8,023 nt of DNA. It comes from Deltaproteobacteria bacterium (GTDB lineage: Bacteria > Desulfobacterota > Desulfobacteria > Desulfobacterales > SG8-13). The stretch lies in the NCBI GenBank assembly GCA_024639205.1, contig JAHEIV010000120.1:1-8023 (forward strand), read 5' to 3'. A program made the position numbers and the translations under genes. The notes below the pieces were generated by a model. The model did no database searches. It was not told the origin of the DNA and saw only the letters and a list, made by a program, of their open reading frames with translations. This document shows positions 1 through 7,042 of this stretch, in pieces (positions within the stretch are counted from its first letter, which is position 1; every line of letters starts with the position of its first letter).

Positions 1-79
1 AGATCCGGTGGGTGTAGCTTTTCGAACCCGGCACGGTGACGACGGCATCTTTGATCTTTCCCGGTTTAATCTCGATCAT
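1..79 (-). CDS. aroA: 3-phosphoshikimate 1-carboxyvinyltransferase (EPSP synthase), amino end only
   Basis: This is the first 26 codons of a leftward gene that leaves the window at base 1. The reading starts at ATG (79-77) and gives MIEIKPGKIKDAV, then VTVPGSKSYTHRI. The PGSKSxxxR block is the hallmark amino-terminal motif of EPSP synthase. K20, S21 and R25 here match the E. coli AroA residues K22, S23 and R27, which bind shikimate-3-phosphate and phosphoenolpyruvate. The enzyme makes 5-enolpyruvylshikimate-3-phosphate in the cytoplasmic shikimate pathway to aromatic amino acids. No strong ribosome binding site is visible upstream. The ATG at 90-88 is followed at once by a stop codon in its own frame, so 79 is the sensible start. 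An 87-base gap separates it from the membrane protein gene upstream. The identification rests on one short but very distinctive motif. Confidence 0.85.
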   Translation of the reverse strand, partial: MIEIKPGKIKDAVVTVPGSKSYTHRI

Positions 80-166
80 GTTTAGATCATGACAATCTGG
101 GTTTACCCGCCTGTGCTTTACGGGGGGGTTGCCGTGTCCCCTGCGATTGCGCTGCACTCTCTCGAC

Positions 167-1192
167 CTACCGGCGAAACCGTCGAAACCGCCTGAGCATC
201 TTCAGCCGCAGGGGGCGTCCGCCTTCTTTTTTACGAAAAGAGGTTTCCAGGCCTTCGATCAGCGCGGCAACCTCCTGTTTGAGAGACTGATGCTTTCTTT
301 CTTCGAACATGTACAGCAGCGCAGCCTTTGTGACCACAAACAGCAGAATAAAAAATGTGACCGGGAACACAATGCTGTCAAACAGGTAACCGGCGATCAG
401 CTGCAGGGTCCAGACGGCAATGCGTCTCGATTGTTCCTTGAAATATTCGGTTTGCTTTTTGACATGCTTTCCGGTTTTTTCAAGCTTTTTCTTAATATCC
501 AGACCGGGAAACCAGCCCTCATCTTCTTTCAGCTCATCCGGAAACAGCCGCTTGGACATCTCGGTGATGGTGAACTCGTCCTTGATGTTTTCGAAACTGC
601 GCTGGGATTCCTGGATCAGGGGATCGGTGATTTTTTCTGAAAGAAAAGCGGCCCCGGCGATGGCAAAAGGAAACACCAGGTAAAAAACGCAGGTAAACAC
701 GACCGTGAAAAACGTGGTTTCCCGCATAATACGCTGGATCCTGGAGCGCTCGGGAAGAAACCATTTGGCCATCAGCATCATCGATACGGCCAGCAGGGCG
801 AACGCAAGACACCAGTGATCGACCAGCCCTACGGCCTTCAGTGCCAGGCGGGTGAGCAAAATCACCGTACCGCCGGCCAGGGCGGTTTTCCAGGCAATGT
901 CGACATAGTCGTAGACCGACTGGACGATATCGCCCAGCTCGAGGTTGAAGCCGATGCCGACCTCGGAGCCTTCGATAACGGCCAGACCGGTTTTAATACC
1001 CGAGAGAACCAGAAAACCGGTGACGGCTTTGTCCAGGGAGCGGCTCAAATAGCTGTCATTGGCCTCTGAAACCTGCCCCAGGCCGATCTTTTGAATGGGC
1101 AGTTCGAGCAGACCGGCTGCTGCCGTAACGATGCCGACGATCAGCAGCACCAACAAGGCGGCACGTGAGATTTTTCTGCGGGTTGAAGCCAT
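167..1192 (-). CDS. Uncharacterised multi-pass inner-membrane protein (341 aa)
   Basis: I do not recognise this family. A basic amino end (RRK at 5-7) leads into a hydrophobic helix at about 11-31. Further hydrophobic stretches lie near 56-73, 104-124, 127-146 and 161-185, and a long one at about 258-296 could be two helices. Between the last two groups is a polar, charged segment (about 186-257) with a Lys/Glu-rich part (234-257) that may be a coiled coil. The carboxyl end is strongly basic and ends in an arginine/phenylalanine repeat (RRFRRFRR). It reads as an intact membrane protein with a soluble middle domain; I see no catalytic motif. The start ATG lies 19 bases after the VOC gene stop, with AGGA about 12 bases before it, so the two are probably cotranscribed. 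Downstream is aroA. Function cannot be assigned from sequence or context. Confidence 0.8.
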   Translation of the reverse strand: MASTRRKISRAALLVLLIVGIVTAAAGLLELPIQKIGLGQVSEANDSYLSRSLDKAVTGFLVLSGIKTGLAVIEGSEVGIGFNLELGDIVQSVYDYVDIAWKTALAGGTVILLTRLALKAVGLVDHWCLAFALLAVSMMLMAKWFLPERSRIQRIMRETTFFTVVFTCVFYLVFPFAIAGAAFLSEKITDPLIQESQRSFENIKDEFTITEMSKRLFPDELKEDEGWFPGLDIKKKLEKTGKHVKKQTEYFKEQSRRIAVWTLQLIAGYLFDSIVFPVTFFILLFVVTKAALLYMFEERKHQSLKQEVAALIEGLETSFRKKEGGRPLRLKMLRRFRRFRR

Positions 1193-1211
1193 TTGTGCTT
1201 ATCGTCCTGGT

Positions 1212-1823
1212 TTAAATGCGGTGCTTGCTTTGCTTGACGCTGTCTTCGGTTGCACCGGCCAGCATCATTCCGTCTCCCGGGTAGACCCGGCGGTCGCTCA
1301 CCGGAACCGGTCTTGCGGGCTGCGGCCAGTGTCTTGGCTGGGGCTCTGCGCCTTCCATGGCTGCGGCTGTCGGTGTCCGGTCGATCATCTTGGGCTGTTT
1401 GCGAATGTCGACGCCGGGAACCGGAGCGCTGAATTCGATCGCAATGCGGTTTGGATCAAAGGCATAGACGGAGTGGATAAAGCCGTGGTTCACCACCTCA
1501 GAGACCCAGATATCGGCCGCCTCCAGCCGCGCTTTGAGCTCCCACAGATCGTCGTCTTCGGCCACCTGGAAGGATACATGATCGAAACCGAAGGGCCCTT
1601 TTACCGGTGCGCCGTGATCTTTTTCCGGCAGCATCTGCACATTCGGCCATTCGAAGAAAGCGATCATGTCGTTGTCGGTTATCTCGAAAAAGTAGTGCCG
1701 GTACCCGGGTCGTCCCAAACCGGCCACCAGGCGCATGCCCAGCAGATCTCTCCAGAAACGGATCGTTGCGTCCATGTCGGCGGTTACCATCGCCAGGTGG
1801 TTGATTCCGGTAAATTTGATCAT
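1212..1823 (-). CDS. VOC-superfamily (glyoxalase / extradiol dioxygenase fold) metalloprotein with proline-rich tail
   Basis: The 203-residue product opens with INHLAMVTADMDATIRFW, the classic first strand and helix of a vicinal-oxygen-chelate module, followed by a second module from FGFDHVSFQV. The four usual metal positions look filled: H9 (NHLAM), E58 (FFEWP), H82 (FDHVSF) and E130 (RIAIEFSA). This predicts a divalent-metal enzyme acting on a small molecule, such as a lyase, epimerase or dioxygenase; the substrate cannot be read from sequence. Residues 132-203 form an unusual tail rich in Pro, Arg and Gln (EPQPRHWPQPARPVPV), beyond the roughly 130 residues of a single VOC unit. It looks like a genuine extension because it stays open to the stop. 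ATG 1823 has only a weak AGGCGA ribosome site. It lies 132 bases after manA and just before the membrane protein gene. Confidence 0.85.
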   Translation of the reverse strand: MIKFTGINHLAMVTADMDATIRFWRDLLGMRLVAGLGRPGYRHYFFEITDNDMIAFFEWPNVQMLPEKDHGAPVKGPFGFDHVSFQVAEDDDLWELKARLEAADIWVSEVVNHGFIHSVYAFDPNRIAIEFSAPVPGVDIRKQPKMIDRTPTAAAMEGAEPQPRHWPQPARPVPVSDRRVYPGDGMMLAGATEDSVKQSKHRI

Positions 1824-1889
1824 CGATTCGCCTGTATGGATACCAATAACAATAGACAGTGCCCATCCACAATGAGTGAGCAGACACTA

Positions 1890-1895
1890 ACTATA
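1890..1895 (-). promoter_or_regulatory. Possible -10 element for the VOC/membrane-protein unit
   Basis: The 132 bases between manA and the VOC gene are AT-rich in the middle. On the minus strand they contain TATAGT (1895-1890), a fair -10 hexamer. The hexamer 17 bases upstream (TTAAAT) is a poor -35. It could let the VOC and membrane protein genes be expressed apart from manA. I see no convincing terminator hairpin after manA, so read-through from manA is equally possible. Confidence 0.25.
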
Positions 1896-1956
1896 GCATA
1901 AACAAAACAATTATTTAAATCGGTGTCCCCGGTTGCTTGCCGCAGGAAACGCAGAT

Positions 1957-3162
1957 TTACATCGGCACGGCAGCTTTGTAGACCGTTGCGTCACCGGTAA
2001 TTTCGTACTGATTGACCGCTGCGGGAACCAGCACCGACATCCCCTTTTCCAGGGGCAGGTTTTCCCCGCCTTCGGTTTCCGTGATGACCGCACTGCCGGC
2101 AGTGCAAAGCAGGATTTCGACGCTGCGGTTTGCCGGGCTGTTAAAGTTCACCCCGGCGGTAACCGTAATGATCGATAGGACAAACTCCTCGAAATCGCTG
2201 GCGTAGACCCCTTCGCCTGCGATGGCAGCATCGGGCAGCAGACGGCGTATCGAAAGCGGCTCAAAATGAAGAACATCGAGCAGCTCGGGTACGTCAACGT
2301 GTTTGGGAGTCAACCCGCCCCGCAGCACGTTGTCTGAATTGGCCATCAACTCGATCCCCACGCCCTCCAGGTAAGCATGCAGCTGACCGGCCGGCAGCAT
2401 CACCGCTTCTCCGGGCTGCAGCTGAAGAAGGTTCAGAAAAACCGGAGACAAAACACCGATGTCACCCGGATACTCGCACGCCAGGGCCATCATCCAGGAA
2501 AAAACCGGCTCCTTTTCGCTGATCGGCGCTGCTTTGGCAGCTGCCTCTGCCGATACATCGCGCTTCACCTCTTCGGCAAGCATCATGAGCGTGTGAAAAA
2601 ACGCTTTGAGGCCCGAAGCGTCCGGTGCCGCCCGCAGCTGTTTTACCGGGTCCCGCAGACCAGATAAGTCCAATGTGTCCAGCAAGTGCAGGGTTTGGTC
2701 GATCGGTCTAAAACCGCTCAGGGCCCAGAAGGGCGTCAGCGCACAGATGCACTCGGGCTTGTGATTGTCGTCTTTGTAATTGCGGTTGGCTGCATCCAAC
2801 GCTATTCCCAGCTGGTTCTCCCGGGCGTATCCCGCACGCGCCTGCTGCAGGCTCGGGTGGGCCTGCAGCGACAGCGGCCGGGCTGCGGCAAGGACTTTGA
2901 ACAAAAACGGCAGCCGCGGGCCGAATTTCTCCACCACGGGTTCACCGAGAACCGCTTTGGGGTTCTCGGCGATCAGCGCCTCCAGGGACACCCACCGGTC
3001 GTCTACTTTCGCCTGTGACGGTGCTTTGGGATGAGCCCCCATCCACAGCTCTGCCTGGGGAATTCCTGTCTCCGGCTGCACCCCGAGCAGAGTTGCAATG
3101 GCGGTTTCCGATCCCCAGCTGTAATTCTGGATGGTGTTTTGCAAAACCGCAACGTGATGCAT
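1957..3162 (-). CDS. manA: Mannose-6-phosphate isomerase, class I
   Basis: This cytoplasmic zinc enzyme interconverts mannose-6-phosphate and fructose-6-phosphate and supplies mannose for GDP-mannose and glycans, or admits mannose to glycolysis. The 401-residue length fits the type I family. The early NTIQNYSWGS block and AELWMGAHP are family signatures. The zinc ligands are all visible: Q100 and H102 in SLQAHPS, E137 in DDNHKPE, and H262 in PAGQLHAYLEG. NSDNVLRGGLTPKHVDV follows as expected for the active-site region, then a carboxyl beta domain. I chose the ATG at 3162, not the in-frame TTG at 3189, because GGAG sits nine bases before it and homologues begin close to the IQNYSWGS block. It is transcribed away from the kinase. 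The VOC gene lies downstream. Confidence 0.95.
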   Translation of the reverse strand: MHHVAVLQNTIQNYSWGSETAIATLLGVQPETGIPQAELWMGAHPKAPSQAKVDDRWVSLEALIAENPKAVLGEPVVEKFGPRLPFLFKVLAAARPLSLQAHPSLQQARAGYARENQLGIALDAANRNYKDDNHKPECICALTPFWALSGFRPIDQTLHLLDTLDLSGLRDPVKQLRAAPDASGLKAFFHTLMMLAEEVKRDVSAEAAAKAAPISEKEPVFSWMMALACEYPGDIGVLSPVFLNLLQLQPGEAVMLPAGQLHAYLEGVGIELMANSDNVLRGGLTPKHVDVPELLDVLHFEPLSIRRLLPDAAIAGEGVYASDFEEFVLSIITVTAGVNFNSPANRSVEILLCTAGSAVITETEGGENLPLEKGMSVLVPAAVNQYEITGDATVYKAAVPM

Positions 3163-3171
3163 CGGTCGAAT

Positions 3172-3175
3172 CTCC
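3172..3175 (-). promoter_or_regulatory. Ribosome binding site that fixes the manA start
   Basis: GGAG on the minus strand lies nine bases upstream of the ATG at 3162. It lies inside the reading frame that would open at TTG 3189, which has no comparable site, so it favours the shorter ManA product. Confidence 0.6.
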
Positions 3176-3191
3176 AGCAATGTGATCAATC

Positions 3192-3203
3192 TTGTACGTA
3201 CAA
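3192..3203. repeat. Perfect 12-base palindrome TTGTACGTACAA upstream of manA
   Basis: TTGTACGTACAA is identical on both strands and sits 30 bases before the manA start, in the divergent region. The size and position suit a homodimeric regulator's operator, but no regulator gene is present in the window and there is no second copy nearby. Confidence 0.4.
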
Positions 3204-3282
3204 TGACTTGACTGCACTGCGACCCTGAGAAGAATTACACCACCCTATCCTCTATTTGCAACGACAAAATGCCCAGCCCGCC

Positions 3283-3302
3283 GGCGCCAGGCGCCTGACG
3301 CC
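3283..3302. repeat. 20-base GC-rich palindrome in the manA/kinase divergent region
   Basis: GGCGCCAGGCGCCTGACGCC is a 20-base inverted repeat with no spacer and one mismatched pair (C3287 with A3298). Its core CAGGCGCCTG is perfect. It lies 15 bases before the proposed -35 of the kinase promoter. No poly-T follows on either strand, so it does not read as a terminator. It could be a regulator site or one copy of a dispersed repeat; one window cannot tell. Confidence 0.45.
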
Positions 3303-3316
3303 AGATTATAGTGGAG

Positions 3317-3346
3317 TTGCCGACCATCCTGTGGTAAAGTTATACT
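3317..3346 (+). promoter_or_regulatory. Probable sigma70-type promoter of the CHASE2 kinase gene
   Basis: TTGCCG (3317-3322) and TATACT (3341-3346) are separated by 18 bases, matching 4 of 6 and 5 of 6 consensus positions. Transcription would start near 3353, leaving a leader of about 47 bases. The -10 sits at the centre of a small inverted repeat, AAAGT-TAT-ACTTT (3336-3348), which could also be an operator. Confidence 0.5.
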
Positions 3347-3399
3347 TTGGTCGTTTGAGATAGCCTCTACCCGTCAATGCCCCAAGGCTGCCTTCTGTC

Positions 3400-5952
3400 A
3401 TGGCAAACCCGCTGAAAAAATATCCTGTCGTCTTCATGGGCCTGGGGGTCACCCTTTTATTTTTACTTCTCGGTCTGGTGCGAATCGACTTCATCGACAC
3501 CCTCGATTTAAAAATATACGACCTGTTGATGAATCTCAGGGCAAGCGCGAGCACGACCAGTGAAATCGTGATCGTGGACATCGACGATGACGCCATCGAA
3601 AAACTCGGCCGCTGGCCCTGGCCGCGTTCTCTTCTGGCCGACGGCCTGCGAAAGGTCGAGGCCGGCAATCCGAAAGTCATCGGTTTGAACATCATACTCA
3701 GCGAGCCCCAAACCGCAGAAGGCCTGCAGGAGCTGCAACGGCTGGAAAAGGTGTTTACGACCCAGATTCTCCCACTCGCCGGAGCGCAGGGGCAAAGCTT
3801 TCGCCGTTCTTTGGCACGGATCCACCGTAACCTGGACCATGACCGCAGGCTGGCAGAGGTGTTGCAGCAGTCCGGCAAAATCGTTTTGCCGGTTTTTCTA
3901 AAACAAACGGCCGCCGCCAATCGCCGGGGAAAAGCCGATCCGGCCCTGCTCAAACAGTCCGTGCAAATTATCCAAAGTCCGGTCGGCGTCAAATATCTAC
4001 AGGCCGGAGAGATCACCCTGCCGATTGCAGATTTTTTCGGCCACGCTCTCGGCATCGGTCATATCAATTTGTCGTATGACCGCGATGGCACGGCAAGAAA
4101 AGAAATACCGCTTTATGCCTACAACGGCATTTTCATCCCCTCTTATACGCTGCGGATCGCCTGCGCCTATCTCAATGTGCCAATCAACAAGGTGCGGGCG
4201 GTACTGGGTTCGGCCGTTTATCTCGGCGCATTGAAGATCCCTCTCACCCCGCACGGCGAAATCATGGTGAGCTTCAAAGGCGGCGGCGGATCGTTCAAAA
4301 GGTATGCCTTTTTTGATGTTCTCAACGACAAGATACCGGCCAGGGTGTTTACAAACAAGATCGTTCTGGTCAGTCCCTCGGCAGCGGGTATGATGAACCC
4401 GCTGAGCACCCCCACCGATGCCAACATGCCCGTTGGAGAATTTTCAGCCCACGCGATCTGGTCGATACTGAACCAGAACTTGATCCAGCAGCCGGTCTGG
4501 AGCGACATCGCCGAGCTGCTGCTCATCCTGCTGATCGGCCTGACCATCACCTTCCTGATATCCCGGCTCAAGGCCCTGGCCGCCGGCAGCGTATTTGTCG
4601 CCCTCATGGTCCTTCTGGTCGGCAGTTCGGCATATATGTTCATCTCCAGGGGACTCTGGGTGGGTGTTTCCTATCCGCTGCTGCTGCTGGTGCTCGGATA
4701 CATCGGCATCATCAGCCTGCAGTTCTTTGTCACCGAAACCCGCAAGGATGTGGTGGAAGGCGAATCCGCCGAGACCAATCGAATGCTTGGCCTGTCGTTT
4801 CAAAGCCAGGGAATGCTGGATATGGCATTCGACAAGCTGCGCCGGGTGCCGGTGGATGATCAGATGAAAGACATTCTCTACAACCTGGCTCTCGATTTTG
4901 AACGCAAGCGCCAGCTCAGCAAGGCAGCGGTGGTTTACGCAACGATCGAAGAGCACGATGCGGCTTTCAAGGATGTGGCCGAGAAAAAGAACCGGCTCAT
5001 GCAGGTCAGCGAGACGATGGTGTACGGTGACGGATTTCTGGGCGCAGGTGCGGGCAACGACGATTTGACGGCTTCCGCCACCGGGACCCGACCGACCCTG
5101 GGCCGCTATGAAGTGCTCAAACCGCTGGGCAAAGGAGCCATGGGAGTCGTCTATCTGGGCCAGGATCCACGCATCAACCGCACCACCGCTATCAAGACTT
5201 TCCGGTTCGGCGACGATATGGAGCCGGATGCCGTCGCGGAGTTGAAGACCAAATTTTTTCGCGAAGCCGAGAGCGCCGGCACCCTGAGCCACCCCAACAT
5301 CGTTACGATCTACGACGCCGGCGATGAACAGGACCTGGCGTACATCGCCATGGAATACCTGGAAGGGGAGGACCTGGTCCCCTACACCCGTAAAAACCAT
5401 CTGCTGCCGATGCTCAAGGTAGTCGATTACATCGCCGACATTGCCGACGGGCTCGAATATGCGCACCAAAAAGGAATCGTGCACCGGGACATCAAACCGG
5501 CAAACATCATGCTGCTCAAATCCGGTGAAATCAAAATCACCGACTTTGGCATCGCCCGGATCACCGCCACATCGCAAACCCAGACCGGTATCGTCAAGGG
5601 CACCCCCTATTACATGTCACCGGAGCAGATCTCCGGATTGAAGGTCGACGGCCGGTCTGACTTATTCTCGCTGGGGGTGGTGATGTTTCAGCTGCTGACC
5701 GGCAGCTTGCCGTTTCTCGGGGAAAATCAGGCGGCGCTGATGCACCAGATTATGAAGGTGCACCACCCGAACCCCAAGTCGATCAACCCGAAAATTATCA
5801 CCCCCTTGGTGACTGTTGTGGACCGATCGCTGGAAAAAGATCGGGAAAAACGGTACCAGAACGCCGCGCAGATGCGAGACCATCTGCGGGAAATCCGTAA
5901 AATGGTCAACGCGGTCATCGCCAAAAAACAGTCGCAATCACCTGGCAGCTGA
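3400..5952 (+). CDS. CHASE2-domain transmembrane serine/threonine protein kinase (850 aa)
   Basis: This is a membrane receptor kinase of Hanks type. One TM helix (about 8-27) leads into a periplasmic CHASE2 sensor (about 30-360). The sensor is recognised by IVIVDIDDDAI (56-66), GRWPWPR (70-76) and the late MPVGEFSAHAIWSIL stretch. Three TM helices follow (about 372-388, 392-415, 420-443). A cytoplasmic helical linker (about 446-540) looks like one or two TPR units. The kinase spans about 568-835 and looks active: Gly loop G577-K-G-A-M-G582, K599 in AIK, alpha-C E622, HRDIKPAN (D697, K699, N702), D715-F-G and SPEQ (740-743). Activation-loop T727 and T729 resemble the autophosphorylated threonines of PknB-like kinases. 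There are no PASTA repeats. The start is preceded only by a weak AAGG 12 bases upstream. The phosphatase and FHA genes downstream are probable partners; the CHASE2 ligand is unknown. Confidence 0.95.
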   Translation: MANPLKKYPVVFMGLGVTLLFLLLGLVRIDFIDTLDLKIYDLLMNLRASASTTSEIVIVDIDDDAIEKLGRWPWPRSLLADGLRKVEAGNPKVIGLNIILSEPQTAEGLQELQRLEKVFTTQILPLAGAQGQSFRRSLARIHRNLDHDRRLAEVLQQSGKIVLPVFLKQTAAANRRGKADPALLKQSVQIIQSPVGVKYLQAGEITLPIADFFGHALGIGHINLSYDRDGTARKEIPLYAYNGIFIPSYTLRIACAYLNVPINKVRAVLGSAVYLGALKIPLTPHGEIMVSFKGGGGSFKRYAFFDVLNDKIPARVFTNKIVLVSPSAAGMMNPLSTPTDANMPVGEFSAHAIWSILNQNLIQQPVWSDIAELLLILLIGLTITFLISRLKALAAGSVFVALMVLLVGSSAYMFISRGLWVGVSYPLLLLVLGYIGIISLQFFVTETRKDVVEGESAETNRMLGLSFQSQGMLDMAFDKLRRVPVDDQMKDILYNLALDFERKRQLSKAAVVYATIEEHDAAFKDVAEKKNRLMQVSETMVYGDGFLGAGAGNDDLTASATGTRPTLGRYEVLKPLGKGAMGVVYLGQDPRINRTTAIKTFRFGDDMEPDAVAELKTKFFREAESAGTLSHPNIVTIYDAGDEQDLAYIAMEYLEGEDLVPYTRKNHLLPMLKVVDYIADIADGLEYAHQKGIVHRDIKPANIMLLKSGEIKITDFGIARITATSQTQTGIVKGTPYYMSPEQISGLKVDGRSDLFSLGVVMFQLLTGSLPFLGENQAALMHQIMKVHHPNPKSINPKIITPLVTVVDRSLEKDREKRYQNAAQMRDHLREIRKMVNAVIAKKQSQSPGS

Positions 5953-5961
5953 AAACTGCTC

Positions 5962-6017
5962 CTGTTGAAATGGTTGCTGCCGTTTCTGCCAATCACTCGC
6001 AACAGCCTGTCTTTTTT
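5962..6017 (+). terminator. Weak terminator candidate after the kinase gene
   Basis: A run of six T (6012-6017) follows short inverted repeats: CTGTTG 5962-5967 with CAACAG 6000-6005, and alternatively GTTGC 5973-5977 with GCAAC 5999-6003. The loops are long and several bases separate the stem from the T run. It is therefore a weak candidate for ending the kinase transcript before the phosphatase promoter. Confidence 0.25.
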
Positions 6018-6037
6018 AAGAATTAATATCATAATGC

Positions 6038-6066
6038 TTGACCTGCAGGGCAATTTCCGATAAAAT
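6038..6066 (+). promoter_or_regulatory. Strong sigma70-type promoter for the phosphatase-FHA-glycosyltransferase unit
   Basis: TTGACC (6038-6043) and TAAAAT (6061-6066) are spaced by exactly 17 bases, and each matches five of six consensus positions. It is the best promoter match in the window. Transcription would start near 6073, giving a leader of about 109 bases before the phosphatase ATG. This makes the phosphatase and following genes a unit that can run separately from the kinase. Confidence 0.65.
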
Positions 6067-6076
6067 ATTCTGAATT

Positions 6077-6122
6077 ATACCGGGTGGTACCGGGTGAAGC
6101 CCTTCGGTAGCATCCCCGGTAT
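6077..6122 (+). promoter_or_regulatory. Long hairpin at the very start of the phosphatase mRNA leader
   Basis: ATACCGGG (6077-6084) pairs perfectly with CCCGGTAT (6115-6122). Inside it TG (6085-6086) can pair with CA (6111-6112), and TACCG (6088-6092) pairs with CGGTA (6105-6109). The left arm contains TACCGGGTG twice (6078-6086 and 6088-6096) with a 10-base period. The predicted RNA would begin about four bases before the hairpin. ATTTTACTTT follows, so the hairpin could act as an attenuator or terminator as well as a stabilising 5' structure. A second small hairpin, CCGGT-ACA-ACCGG, follows at 6140-6152. No known riboswitch class is recognised. Confidence 0.5.
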
Positions 6123-6181
6123 TTTACTTTCCACATCAGCCGGTACAACCGGTCAACCGAACACGGTGCTTTACCTCGATC

Positions 6182-7030
6182 ATGTATCACATTGAATCGG
6201 CCGGTCTTACAGACGTCGGGAAAAAAAGGAAAGGCAATGAGGATACCCTTCTCGTCAATGACGAACTGGGTCTGTATATTGTCGCCGATGGCATGGGGGG
6301 GCACCAGGCGGGCGAGGTGGCCAGCAAACTGGTGGTGGAGTCGATCCGTGACTACATGAAGCGCTTCCAGAACGGCACCGACGTCGAAGAGTTGGAAGAT
6401 CTCGATGACGCCCTTTCAAAAGAAGCCAACCGAATCCTGGCCGGTATCCAGTTGTCGAACCGGGTGGTCCACGAGATCGCCAAAAGTCAGGAAAACTACC
6501 AGGGCATGGGCTCGACAGTGTCGGTTCTGTATTTCAATGACCAGACTCTGATTGCCGCCAATGTCGGCGACAGTCCGATCTATCTGATCCACAAGGGTAA
6601 AATCGAATTGCTGTCCGTACCGCACACGGTGCTTGCCGAACACAGTGCCATCGACCCGGAGGGCGCCAAGCAGCTTGGCAACGAGTATAAACACATGCTC
6701 ACCCGTGCGATGGGAACAGAGCAAACCGTCAAGGCGAATATCTGTGAAATTCCGATTTTTCGGGACGATGTTCTGGTCATCAGCTCCGATGGTCTATCGG
6801 ATCTGGTAACCCCGGAAGAAGTACTGGAGGTGGTGACCGGCAACGAAACGCCGAAAGCGTGCGAGTCCCTGGTCGATTTAGCCAATTTTAGGGGCGGAAC
6901 CGACAACATTACCGTGATCGTGACGAAGGTGAAAAAAGCCGCTGCCGGCGACGGAAAAATGAAAGAGCTGTTATCCCGTGTAACGGAGAGCTTTTCCACG
7001 ATCGGTTCCAGAAGGAAATCAGAGGAATAA
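6182..7030 (+). CDS. PP2C-family (PPM) serine/threonine protein phosphatase
   Basis: This 282-residue soluble phosphatase would remove phosphate from Ser/Thr residues and is the likely antagonist of the upstream kinase. The bacterial PP2C (PrpC/Stp1-like) motifs appear in order: SAGLTDVGKKRKGNED (6-21), IVADGMGGHQAGEVAS (33-48), GMGSTVSVL, ANVGDSPIYLI, LTRAMG, ISSDGLSDLV (200-209) and RGGTDNITVIV. The acidic metal ligands expected for the two-metal centre are present, including D36, D203 and D241. After the catalytic core (to about residue 250) is a short basic, serine-rich tail ending RRKSEE, with no membrane segment. The ATG has no clear ribosome site, only a purine-poor stretch, so translation may be weak or depend on leader structure. 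The FHA gene begins 12 bases downstream. Confidence 0.95.
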   Translation: MYHIESAGLTDVGKKRKGNEDTLLVNDELGLYIVADGMGGHQAGEVASKLVVESIRDYMKRFQNGTDVEELEDLDDALSKEANRILAGIQLSNRVVHEIAKSQENYQGMGSTVSVLYFNDQTLIAANVGDSPIYLIHKGKIELLSVPHTVLAEHSAIDPEGAKQLGNEYKHMLTRAMGTEQTVKANICEIPIFRDDVLVISSDGLSDLVTPEEVLEVVTGNETPKACESLVDLANFRGGTDNITVIVTKVKKAAAGDGKMKELLSRVTESFSTIGSRRKSEE

Positions 7031-7040
7031 GAGGGAAGGA
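7031..7040 (+). promoter_or_regulatory. Strong ribosome binding site of the FHA gene
   Basis: GAGGGAAGGA lies in the 12-base gap after the phosphatase stop. GAGG is eight bases from the ATG at 7043. It contrasts with the poor ribosome site of the phosphatase, suggesting that the FHA protein is made in larger amounts from the same mRNA. Confidence 0.55.
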
Positions 7041-7042
7041 AA

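Noticed and set aside
122..128. Run of seven G between the membrane protein gene and aroA
   Set aside because: It is a noncoding homopolymer of ordinary length; phase variation cannot be supported from one sequence.
1095..1901. Plus-strand open frame of 268 codons opposite the VOC gene
   Set aside because: It is a shadow frame; the minus-strand VOC protein has a complete metal-ligand set.
3377..3415. Twelve-codon upstream open frame overlapping the kinase start
   Set aside because: It has no ribosome binding site, and short chance frames are common; there is no evidence that it is translated.
3306..4055. Minus-strand open frame over the kinase promoter and CHASE2 region
   Set aside because: The Arg/Ser-rich product has no motif and lies opposite a clear CHASE2 domain.
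4444..5577. Long open frame on the minus strand opposite the kinase gene (377 codons)
   Set aside because: It overlaps the kinase coding region fully, and its translation shows no domain and is rich in His/Gln/Asp as expected for an antisense shadow of GC-rich coding DNA.
5944..5981. Inverted repeat GGCAGC/GCTGCC across the kinase stop codon as a terminator
   Set aside because: The stem includes the last codons, the loop is long and no T run follows directly.
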